Origin: Rhyacichthys aspro
Lineage: Eukaryota > Chordata > Actinopteri > Gobiiformes > Rhyacichthyidae
Direction: 5' to 3'
Assembly (NCBI GenBank): GCA_036850595.1
Contig: CM072163.1
Coordinates: 2,203,833 to 2,267,832 of the forward strand
Length of the DNA stretch: 64,000 nt
Positions 46,835 to 56,999 of this stretch are shown one piece after another. The notes beneath the pieces were generated by a model that made no database searches, was not told the origin of the DNA, and worked only from the letters and a program-made list of their open reading frames with translations. Position 1 is the stretch's first letter; each line of letters opens with the position of its first letter. A program made the translations under genes and the position numbers.

Positions 46835-47239
46835 AGAGGGTGAAGGAGGAGGAGGAAGAAGAAGAAGAAGAAGAAGAAGAAGAAGAAGAAGAAGAAGAAG
46901 AAGAAGAAGAAGAGAGAGGAGGAGGAGGAGGAGGAGGAGGAGGAGGAGGAGGAGGAGGAGAGGAGGAGGAGAAGAAGAAGAAGAAGAAGAAGAAGAAGAA
47001 GAAGAAGAAGAAGAAGGAGAGGAGGAGGAGGAGAAGAAGAAGGAGGAGGAGAAGGAGAAGAAGAAGGAAGAAGAAGAAGAAGGAGGAGGAGGAGAAGAGA
47101 GAGAAGGAGGAGAGAGGAGAAGAAGAAGGAGAGGACAGAGAAGAGAAGGAGGAGAGAGAAGAAGACGGAAGGAGAAAGAAGAGGAGAGGTGAGAGAAGAA
47201 GAAGAAGAAGGAGGAAAAGGAAAAGGAGGAGAAGAAGAG
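46760..47239. repeat. 480-bp polypurine GAA/GAG tract, tgfb2 intron 1
   Basis: Almost uninterrupted purines on the plus strand, mainly GAA and GGA triplets, with only a handful of C or T. All long open frames here (runs of Glu, Lys, Arg, Gly, or of Ser, Leu, Phe, Pro on the minus strand) are low-complexity artefacts. The tgfb2 pre-mRNA would carry the complementary pyrimidine tract. Confidence 0.98.
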
Positions 47240-47371
47240 CTCCCACTGACTCTGATCACACAAAAAAACGCAAGAGTTATCTGCACAAAACTAACAAAAA
47301 TTATAATTCTCTGTGTGTCTCAAACGTCAAAACTCATTCACTTTCTGACAGTTGATCCATTCATTTCCTTC

Positions 47372-47800
47372 TGTTTATCCAGGATCAGGTTTAGATCTTA
47401 CTTTGAACTTTTATCTTTGGAGTTTACTGTTGTAGACTGTATTGATCCTGGAATTATCTCTGTCTCATTAAACACTGAAGCATCACCAACATTTATCCAT
47501 GTTTCATTTGCTGCTGTTTCTCTATTTTTATCTTTTTTGAGCTGTTTCTCTGTAAAATAAGACGTATTTCCAACAGAATAACCCATTTCCTTGGTTTATT
47601 TCCTTGTTCCTTCGTTGTTGACATCAGTGTCGACCAATGGGAGCGCTCCTTTTTACCTGAAGTGAGCTGTGATTGGACAAAATCCTGCTGTGGACTGATC
47701 ATTCTCATCTATTAAAATCCTTAATTATAAAGACTAGATCATGTCTTAAGGTCTCATTTTTTCAGATGATTCCTGTTACAATAAACTTTAGGAGATTACA
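47372..47800 (-). repeat. Family A interspersed repeat, copy 7 (inverted)
   Basis: Reverse complement of the other copies. Core CCAATGGGAGCGCTCCTTTT to GAGCTGTGATTGG at 47634-47676, CATTTATCCATGTTTCATTT on the other side. It continues into the local duplication 47709-48065. Confidence 0.87.
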
Positions 47801-48065
47801 CTGAAAAACTAAATGACAATTACCCTCTTCTTCACTTCTTAGATGCCTTTAACCCTTTATTTGACTATTTCATTCATAATTTCCTTTATATTTATACAGT
47901 TATTTAACATTTACACTTTCATTTGTAGCAAGAGTTTGGTTTGTTTGGTTTTTAGATGAACTTTTAGACTCATCCTTATTTCAGACATTTAAAAACATGA
48001 TTATTTTGATCTTACTGAGCATTAAACCATAACATCACTCGTCTGTGCTTTTATTTAGTTCAGAT
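47709..48065. repeat. Local duplication, copy 2
   Basis: Partner of 44308-44667, same orientation, offset about 3.4 kb. Here the inverted family A element is complete, so the duplication probably carried only its end to the other site, or the reverse. Confidence 0.92.
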
Positions 48066-48734
48066 TTTGGCGTCTTAACCCATCTTCGTCCATAAATAGA
48101 ACATATTGACGTCACGTGGAGCTGTCACGCGGTAATCAGTTCTCCATGAGTCGACATTACGTCACGCTGAGACAAAACTCCGAGGCGTGAGCTGAAGCTG
48201 GACAAAGGAGAGAGTGAAGAGAAGAGACAGGCCTTTTCCCAACGGGACACGGCTCTGACGACGGCGGAATTTCAACACGTCTCCCGAAAAAACACTCCTG
48301 TTTCTGTGGAAAATACCTGTGGCCAGACGCTGACCTAAAAACCTACATTTGGATTTAGAGCAGTATCAGGACGGAAATCAGAAACTATCAGCGAAGAAGC
48401 TCTTAAAATCAATTTGAAATAAAAAAAGATGATACGATAATGGACAAAGCAGCTGTGAATGGATGTTGTTGCCTTTATGTTCTGAGAGTTATGTCACAAA
48501 CAGCAACAAAAACAAGGCCAGAAGCACTAGGGAGCACTAATTATTAAAAACATTTGTAATTGCTAAAGACAGTGGCAAGTATTAAACTATATCCTCAGTG
48601 ACAGAACGTCTCAGAACGATTCAATAATGAAGCACTTTGACAAAAACTTTAAAAACTCTTGTAAAAATGACACTTTGTCGTCTAAATGTGAAACATCTAT
48701 AACATTATTTTTTACATTTCTACTAAAGACAGGC

Positions 48735-49135
48735 TATTGATGGTTCAATTCCAACTAAAACCTGTACAAATCCAACTAAAACCTGTTCAAAACCAACTAA
48801 AACCTGTTTAAATCCAACTGAAACCTGTTCAAATTCATCTAAACTTGTTCAAATCTGAGTAAAAACTATTGAAATCTAACTAAAATCTACTTAAATCCTT
48901 CTAAAACCTGTTCAGATTCAAATAAAACCTGTTCAAATCTGAGTAAAACTGTTCAAATCCAACTAAAACCTATTCAATTCCAACTAAAAACTGTTCAAAT
49001 CTGAGGAAAAACTGTTCAAAACCAACTAAAACCTGTACTTTTGGAATAAGAATAAAATCAGAAGAGACTGTCGACTCTTGGAAATTTTCTTTTCATCAAA
49101 TGTGGCCCTTTTTGCAAAAAGTTTGGACAGCCCTG
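48735..49135 (+). mobile_element. Array-bearing element, copy 9 (hAT-like right terminus)
   Basis: About 14 degenerate 21-bp units (48745-49033), then TTTTGGAATAAGAATAAAAT, CAAATGTGGCCCTTTTTGCA and AAAAGTTTGGACAGCCCTG. The last part, read outward, starts CAGGGCTGTCCAAACTTTTT, a hAT-type terminus different from copy 5. ACTTTGAC occurs right after it (49136-49143) and also at 48634-48641, a possible duplication, but no matching left terminus remains. Confidence 0.6.
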
Positions 49136-49194
49136 ACTTTGACAACTTTAGTTTGTCAGAAAAACGATGTCCAAATGTATTTCTATTTTTAGTT

Positions 49195-49445
49195 TAGATT
49201 ACACAACTGCAGTAGGTCATGTCTAAAGCTGGCATGTGATGGACCAAACCCATCCGGCCTGTAACTGGATTAAAAAGTGTACATATGTCCTAAATGGAGC
49301 TGACAATGGCCCTCTGCTGTTGTTATGTCTGGGGCAGAAAAGCCACGTCATGCACAGATTTCTCGTCTGGGCCTTGAATGGAGAAGGTTGTCACTGGGTT
49401 TAATGCAATAAACGACACAAGGCACCGAGTCAGAGCCCAGAGGTG
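49195..49445. promoter_or_regulatory. Candidate conserved non-coding element, tgfb2 intron 1
   Basis: A 250-bp repeat-free island of balanced composition between two transposon copies. Segments such as GCTGGCATGTGATGGACC, GGAGCTGACAATGGCCCTCT and ATGCAATAAACGACACAAGG have the look of vertebrate enhancer DNA. Judged by texture only; no alignment was possible. Confidence 0.22.
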
Positions 49446-49463
49446 ACCTTCTGCTGAACGTCG

Positions 49464-49830
49464 TTAGCGTTAGCTTAGCTGTGACTTCAGCGTCAGGACG
49501 ACAATTATCTCCTCCTCGTTAAACATTACGTGATTGAATTGACAGTATTTATCTGTGTTTTACGTTGCCTCCCTTTTCTCTGTTGATGCTTTTCTTTTTT
49601 CAGCTGTTTCTCTGTTAAAAGACATATTCAGCTGAAAATACACTTTATCTGCAGCTATTAAACTTCCTGGAACGTCATGTGACAAGTGTCGACCAATGGG
49701 AGCGCTCCTTATTTCTTTTTCCTGAATAGAGGTTGTCATTATTACAATCTCTTATAATAAACAGTAGATGGCATCATAAAGACTGTTTATTTCACTAATG
49801 ATTCATTTTACAATAAACTATTTGGGGTTT
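49464..49830 (+). repeat. Family B interspersed repeat, copy 2
   Basis: TTAGCGTTAGCTTAGCTGTG, CAGCGTCAGGACGACAATTA and GACAAGTGTCGACCAATGGG match copies 1 and 3. Confidence 0.87.
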
Positions 49831-50783
49831 AAAACTTTTTTCAAAACTAGAAGAAAAAAAAAACTGGAAAAGTCTGTTGTCTCTCTTTTGTTTTGCCTCA
49901 TTCTTAAAGTGCTGGATGTAAAATAATGCTATTTTTATCTCATAAAGACGAACAATATCAGAAATCAGAACAAATATGGTTCATTTATAAGAAAAAAACC
50001 CATCTATATCATAAAAGAGGCTGTGGTTGTCACTAATGTGCTGTATTTTTACCATAAGAAGCAAAAGCCATGGAAAAAACTACAGCACAAGGGTCATATC
50101 TTGTAAATGAAACTAACTACAGCTGTCTTTACTGTCTCCATCTTCCGTTAAGTAATTTAAAGCAAGGAAACTATTAAAACACGGAGAAAAGGTATTTTTT
50201 GGCAGAGAACAGTCCATTAAAAGTGTGTCTTGAGAAATCATTCTTCACTGACCCACTACAAAAACAGACAGAAAACCCTCATGTGGCGTTTTAAAAAGGT
50301 TCGCCGGAAACAGCGCGAGGCCCCTCTGTCAGTAACTAATCTATTTTAAATAATAAAACCCGGCTCAGAGCGGGTTCATAAACGTTAGAGGAAGCTAATG
50401 TGTGGATCTATCAGGAGCAGGCTTCCTGGAAATGCCCCGAGGTTCACAGTTCTCTTCCAGGTTCTGTGTTAAACCAAACGCTATAGAAACACAACTGTAT
50501 AAGTCAAATAAGAAAAAAGCCTTCTTCCTGATTGAATGATTGAAGAAATTCGTATTTGGTCTCTGACTTTTGGCCTTTCTTTTGGAAGAAAACACTGTTC
50601 GTTTGGTGATGGACAAGGTTTTCGTGTTTTCTCAGCTCTTTTTCATTTGAAATTCAGTGAAAAACAACATGAGGTTATGGAAAGGTGACATTAGAAAGAG
50701 TTAAACTGATGAAGAGTTTGAAAATATAATGTTTGGATATAGTTTTGGTTAATCTTCTAACATTAATTTCAGTTTAATTCATG

Positions 50784-51930
50784 AAAACTGATTTGAGAGA
50801 AGCCCCCTTAAGGCTTAAAAGCTTTTATTTTACATGTATTTCCAACCCAACCTGTTCAAATCAAACAAAAACCTGTTCAAATCCATGTAAAACCTGTTTA
50901 AATCCATCTAAAACCTGTACAAATCCATCTAAAACCTGTACAAAAACAACTAAAACCTGTTCAAATCCATCTAAAACCTGTTCAAATCCATCTAAAACCT
51001 GTTTAAATCCATTTAAAACCTGTTCAAATCCATCTAAAACCTGTACAAATCCATCTAAAACCTGTACAAATCCATCTAAAACCTGTTCAAATCCATCTAA
51101 AACCTGTTCAAATCTATCTAAAACCTGTTTAAATCCATCTAAAACCTGTTCAAATCTATCTAAAACCTGTTTAAATCCATCTAAAACCTGTACAAATCCA
51201 TCTAAAACCTGTTCAAATCCATGTAAAACCTGTTCAAATCCAACTCAAACCTGTACAAATCCAACTAAAACCTGTTCAAATCCAACTCAAACCTGTTCAA
51301 ATCCATCTAAAACCTGTTCAAATCCATCTAAAACCTGTTCAAATCCCTCGAAAACCTGTTCAAATCAAACAAAAAGCTGTTCAAATCCATCTAAAACCTG
51401 TTCAAATCTATCTAAAACCAGTTTAAATCCATCTAAAACCTGTACAAATCCATCTAAAACCTGTTTAAATCCATCTAAAACCTGTACAAATCTATCTAAA
51501 ACCTGTTCAAATCTATCTAAAACCTGTTCAAATCTATCTAAAACCAGTTTAAATCCATCTAAAACGTGTACAAATCCATCTAAAACCTGTACAAATCCAT
51601 CTAAAACCTGTTCAAATCCATCTAAAACCTGTTCAAATCTATCTAAAACCTGTTTAAATCCATCTAAAACCTGTTCAAATCTATCTAAAACCTGTTTAAA
51701 TCCATCTAAAACCTGTACAAATCCATCTAAAACCTGTTCAAATCCATGTAAAACCTGTTCAAATCCAACTCAAACCTGTACAAATCCAACTAAAACCTGT
51801 ACTTTTGGAGAAAGAATAAAATCAGAAGAGACTGCCAACTCTTTTCTTTTGAGAACTGTATTGAGAGAAGCCTGGGCCCATTACGGCTTAAACGCTTATA
51901 TAAAAAAAGATTTTATTACATGTATTTGCT
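50784..51930 (+). repeat. 21-bp array (copy 10) bracketed by direct repeats
   Basis: About 46 units at 50846-51810, ending ACCTGTACTTTTGGAGAAAG, AATAAAATCAGAAGAGACTG as in copy 9. The flanks 50784-50845 (TTTGAGAGAAGCCCCCTTAA, GGCTTAAAAGCTTTTATTTT, ACATGTATTT) and 51857-51925 (ATTGAGAGAAGCCTGGGCCC, CGGCTTAAACGC, ACATGTATTT) are direct repeats of each other. An open frame of 384 codons crosses it, made of NPSKTCS-type heptads. Confidence 0.9.
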
Positions 51931-52209
51931 CTTAATCCACTCATTTGGTCCAATATTAACGTGAAAAGAGTCTGTTTGCACATCATCAACTCATCTGTCA
52001 ACGAAAAGAAAGTAAAGTCCGTCTAAACAAGAGGATAAAGTCTGTTTATTAAGTTTTAAAGAAGATAATAATAGACTTGTTGGACTCAAACGCTACAGAA
52101 TGGCTTTATTTTGGTTTATTATTAATGATCTGGTAAATGCTGGGGCTTTTCTGTTTTATTTACTGTTCAAATTTAAGATTTTCTTCTTTGATGAAGATTA
52201 TATTCAGGA

Positions 52210-52810
52210 CATTCAGAAGTGAGCAAAAGTTTTAGACAAGTGTGGATATAAAAAGTAAAAAAAAAAAGTAAATTTATTAAAAAGAAAAGAAGATAATTCT
52301 AAATCAACTCAATATTTGGTCTAAGTTTGCCTCAAAAGAGAAACATTTTGTGAAGGATCTGGACTAAACCAGACCATGTAATCCCAGACTAAACCAGGTT
52401 AAACTGGACTAAACCAGACCATGTAATCCCAGACTAAACCAGACCAGACTGGACTAAACCAGACCATGTAATCCCAGACTAAACCAGGTTAAACTGGACT
52501 AAACCAGACCATGTAATCCCAGACAAAACCAGACCAGACTGGACTAAACCAGACCATGTAATCCCAGACAAAACCAGACCAGACTGGACTAAACCAGACC
52601 ATGTAATCCCAGACAAAACCAGACCAGACTGGACTAAACCAGACCATGTAATCCCAGACAAAACCAGGACAAACTGGACTAAACCAGACCATGTAATCCC
52701 AGACAAAACCAGACCAAACTGGACTAAACCAGACCATGTAATCCCAGACAAAACCAGACCAAACTGGACTAAACCAGACCATGTAATCCCAGACAAAACC
52801 ATTACCAGAT
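52210..52810. mobile_element. Family D element with a 45-bp array, copy 2
   Basis: Left part GTGAGCAAAAGTTTTAGACA and CTCAATATTTGGTCTAAGTT as in copy 1, then about ten 45-bp units at 52358-52800, alternating between AGACAAAACCAGACC and AGACTAAACCAGGTT forms. The right terminus is not evident. Confidence 0.8.
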
Positions 52811-53387
52811 CATTTATTAGCAAAATCTTCCATTAAAAGCTCTGTTTCTTGATCCTAGAGGCTTTACAGAGAGGTTTAGAATCTAAAATACTAAAACAGG
52901 AGCTGAATTAAAGCCGTGAACAAGAGTGAGACCACAAAACAAATAAACATTAAAAACAGTGTTAGAAATCCAGTAGCAGCCAATGTGAGCGATAAACACT
53001 GGCCGCAGAGAAAAAACCACTAACCATTAACACCGCGGCCAATCCAGCTACATATTCACTTAATTACAACAAACAGGAGCAGAACATGAAGTGCTTTCTG
53101 CTTCTGTCTGGACTTTATAGTGTTTCTGGGGTTTACACTTTGGCAACAAAACATTGGAGATCTGTTTCTTTGGGAAAATGAAAGCCTATTAGGCGTATAA
53201 TGTGTTCGCTGTAGTCGGGTTAAAAAGGTGTTGCTTCCTTCCTTCGGCGGCGAATGAGCAGCGAGCGGTGGATGTTTGAGTCAGTGGGTCACTCTGAGGC
53301 AACGGAGCCAAACTCAGACAGAAATACATGAGACAAACAGGGATTATGGCTTTTAAATACTTTAAATGAAAAAAAAAACCTTCCTTT

Positions 53388-53735
53388 CAAAATACTAATC
53401 CATTTGACCAAACTGAAGTTTAGAGTTTAGCGTTAGCTTAGCTGTGACTTCAGCGTCAGGACGACAATTATCTCCTCCTCGTTAAACATTACGTGATTGA
53501 ATTGACAGTATTTATCTGTGTTTTACGTTGTCTCCCTTTTCTCTGTTGATGCTTTTCTTTTTTCAGCTGTTTCTCTGTTAAAAGACATATTCAGCTGAAA
53601 ATACACTTTATCTGCAGCTATTAAACTTCCTGGAACGTCATGTGACAAGTGTCGACCAATGGGAGCGCTCCTTTTCCTGAATAGAGGTTCTCATCTATTA
53701 AAATCCCTTAGAATAAACAGTAGGTGGTCTGTGTT
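53388..53735 (+). repeat. Family B interspersed repeat, copy 3
   Basis: Very similar to copy 1 from CAAAATACTAATCCATTTGA through GACCAATGGGAGCGCTCC to CCCTTAGAATAAACAGTAG. Followed at 53768-53835 by a family A right end (GTGGTGAAAAATTGGTCCAG). Confidence 0.88.
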
Positions 53736-56304
53736 AAGATGTCGTGTAGGCTTTATTAACATTTTTAAAGAAGAGTACTTTTGTTGTGGTGAAAAATTGG
53801 TCCAGTTTTACCTTTTTTAAATAAAAGAAGCAGGAAAGCTGTTGGGACTGAGACCAGGAACAAAACTAAATCAGGGACCGCATTCATTTCGTTCGCTTCC
53901 AAGTTCTACAAGTTTTATCAGCTCCATATGAAGCTTCTGTTTAATGACACCTTGATAGCCTTGTTTTTAAGTGTTAAAACATTACTACTGGGACTTTCAA
54001 GCTTGTTAAAAGTAGCAACAGAGAGAAAACACTGTAATAGACTAAAAAAAAGCCATCCAAACTTTCAGAAGACTTGATGAATGAATAAATGACTAAAATA
54101 CAGACAGTTAAAGGTTACTAAAACACTAAATAATCTCATGAACAATGCTATCTCCAGTTAAACAGACGTCCTCTGGCCTCTCCGAACCCTGTCCTGACTC
54201 CATTACGACTCACCCGTTTCCATCTGCAGCTGATCAAACGCCACAAAACGACCCCAGTTTCAGTCGAAGCCCGGCCTCGGTTTTTACACAGCGTCAGAAA
54301 CCTCGGGCCGTCACGCGAAAGCACCGTCAGAGCTTTGGCCGAGTCCGAGCGGGACACCTGCAGCGGGCTAACATCTCCCATCCAAACCGCTGTTGCGCTT
54401 GGAGCGGCTTTTTGTGGATCTGCCTTAATAGTTTTCTTCTTTTAAGGCAAATCATGAAAGAGTTTTTATGTTTGTCAGTTTCAAAGTACATTTCAAGTAA
54501 TTGCAAGGTCAATACTCAAGGTTTTTCCGGTTTTTACAGCTGTTCTAACATATTTTTTAAACAAATAATATTCAAAATGATTATTAGGAGCTTACCGTAA
54601 CGCATTGGAAGGGCTTATTTGCACTTCTTAAAACATTTTTAATGAGCAAACACCTTTTCAAGCCAAACTGTACTGTAATAACTCTTGGTGAGCCTCCTTT
54701 TTTGCTCCTTTCTGTGATATTTGTGGGAATTTCTCTCATTAACATCCCGTCTCAGTCAGTTTTATGCTTCACAAACGTCACTGCACAAAGACGACTCTAA
54801 ATACAAAGGCTACTCTTGTTTCTGTGGATTATACGCTGTATGTCATGAGTTTGAGTCTCGATCGTTTTCTCATCTCTGTTCCTTTTTCCTCGAGGAATAA
54901 AGACAGGATAATAACAATGATATGTCTCTTTCTTGGAGTGAGGCTCAGTTAGCATTAGCATTAGCACAAGACGTTCCTAATTCACGGACTTATCGACTAA
55001 TACAGCTTTATCCCCAATATTTATATAATTGCACGATTTTTGTTTCATAAAATCAGATGTGTTTTCTTCTGGTGTGGCTCTAACAGTGTGTTTGCCTCCG
55101 TTGAGAGAAAAGTAGGCACTGGGGGAAGGTAAAATGGCAATAATCCATGATCCACCCACTATCTCTGGGTTTTCTCTCTGAACAAACACAGATTGGGGTT
55201 TCCTCCTTCTCATTTAGTCCATTCGATGATACAAGAACAGACAGACACCTCCAGGGGGCAGCAGACTAAGCACATCCAAATGTTATTATTAGCCATTAGC
55301 TTCAATAACAAAAACATATTAATGTGCAGCAGAAGTCAAACAGGAATTTTTCACAAATCTCTCTTTTTTTTTGATCTGATTTAATATTTAAATAATGTTT
55401 CTTAAATTCAAAATACGATAATCAAATAAATTTCAATGTCAATATTCAGTGTGTAACTCCAAAACCTTTCTTTTCACATCATCTTCCCATGGTTTGAAGT
55501 GTTCCTCAGATCCATGTGATTTAGGAGAGCAGGTCCAGGTCCAAAGTGTGGGAATAGTACATAAACGAAAACATTTGCAGTGAAATAATTACGCTGTGAT
55601 CTGGAGCTGTTGGAAAAGCCAGCTGAGTGCTTTTGCAGATGTCCTGGCTCGAGCGAATCCACATGTGACTGCTGGCAGCGCTTCATCATCATTATCATCT
55701 CCTCTCACACACATGCTGAAATTATGGGCTGTTTTGTGTTATATTTTAAACACTTCAGTAACCAAGAAGAAGAAAAAAAAAAGTGCTCCATTAATAAAAG
55801 CGAACATCAAGAGGAATGGAGCGTACTGTGTGTAATGAACAGATACAGTTATCGTTCCTTTAAAACTTTGATTTATCGCCGGATACGACGACTCCGCGAT
55901 CGGGTCGAACGTCTGAGCGCGGAAATACAGCTCCGTGGAAATGAAAATGAGACTTAAGAGAAAAGAATCTGACCTAGTCTTTTGGATATTTCTCACTTCT
56001 GTACGACATGCATCAGACAGGAGTAGGACTGGATGGAGGCGCCAGGAGAGTGGGCTTTTCCAGCGTTAATGTTCTTTTTCTGGATCGTTATAAGGCGTAT
56101 TGTAGAAAATGTTGGGATAGATAGTGGATAAACGAAGAATAAGTGGAAAAACTAAGCCCTGCTGGATAGGAACCACTTTCAAGATTCTATTTTAACACAA
56201 TCTCGCTGAAGGATTAGGAGATTTATGACCAGAATTTTACATTTAGGATTAGAGTTAGAGTTAGCGTGACTCTGCAGCCTACTGTAGGTCCACACAGGTT
56301 GTAA

Positions 56305-56420
56305 AATTTAGACTGGATAAGACTTTGTTGATCCCAGAATGGGGATAGTTTACATGTAGTGCAAAAATAGTGTTGGAAAATATAAAAAGAGAGAGCACGG
56401 AGTAAAAATATGAACAGACT
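56305..56420 (+). repeat. Possible LINE/SINE 3' remnant
   Basis: GACTTTGTTGATCCCAGAAT followed by GTAGTGCAAAAATAGTG and AAATATAAAAAGAG resembles the ttgatccc and gtgcaaaaa wording of fish retrotransposon tails. From memory, short. Confidence 0.35.
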
Positions 56421-56437
56421 TAAACGTATTTTCCCTT

Positions 56438-56925
56438 ATTTTTTTACTGTTACATTTCGTTTTTCAGTGTAATCTCCTAAAGTTTATTGTAACAGGAATC
56501 ATCTGAAAAAATGAGACCTTAAGACATGATCTAGTCTTTATAATTAAGGATTTAAACAGAAATAAAGGGGATTTTGTCCAATCACAGCTCACTTCAGGTA
56601 AAAAGGAGCGCTCCCATTGGTCGACACTGATGTCAACAACGAAGGAACAAGGAAATAAACCAAGGAAATGGGTTATTCTGTTGGAAATATGTCTTATTTT
56701 ACAGAAAAACAGCTCAAAAAAGATAAAAATAGAGAAACAGCAGCAAATGAAACATGGATAAATGTTGATGTAATGTTTAACGAGACGGACATAATTACAG
56801 TAAACTCAAAGATAAAAGTCTCAGGTCAGCTCTAAACTTTGATTTAATGCAACAAATTAGTATTTTGTGGTGAATAATTGCTCCGGTTTTACCTTTTTTT
56901 AAATAAAAGAAGCAGGAAAGGTTAC
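56438..56925 (+). repeat. Family A interspersed repeat, copy 5
   Basis: The most complete copy, about 490 bp. Core CCAATCACAGC to CCCATTGG at about 56579-56621. Contains GCAAATGAAACATGGATAAA, which is lost from copies 1 and 2. Confidence 0.88.
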
Positions 56926-56999
56926 TATACAAAACAGAATAACAGACGAAACATTTTTCAGGGGATTATTTTGTCTTTTTTTCACACATTTTCGTATCT

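Noticed and set aside
46626..47355. Overlapping frames of about 170-210 codons rich in Glu/Arg/Gly or Ser/Leu/Phe
   Set aside because: All six frames of the polypurine tract are open because it contains almost no stop codons; pure low complexity.
50781..51935. 384-codon open frame of NPSKTCS-type heptad repeats
   Set aside because: It is the 21-bp satellite read in a frame without stops; the period is a multiple of three. The same satellite elsewhere gives different frames on both strands, and there is no signal peptide, splice context or unique domain.
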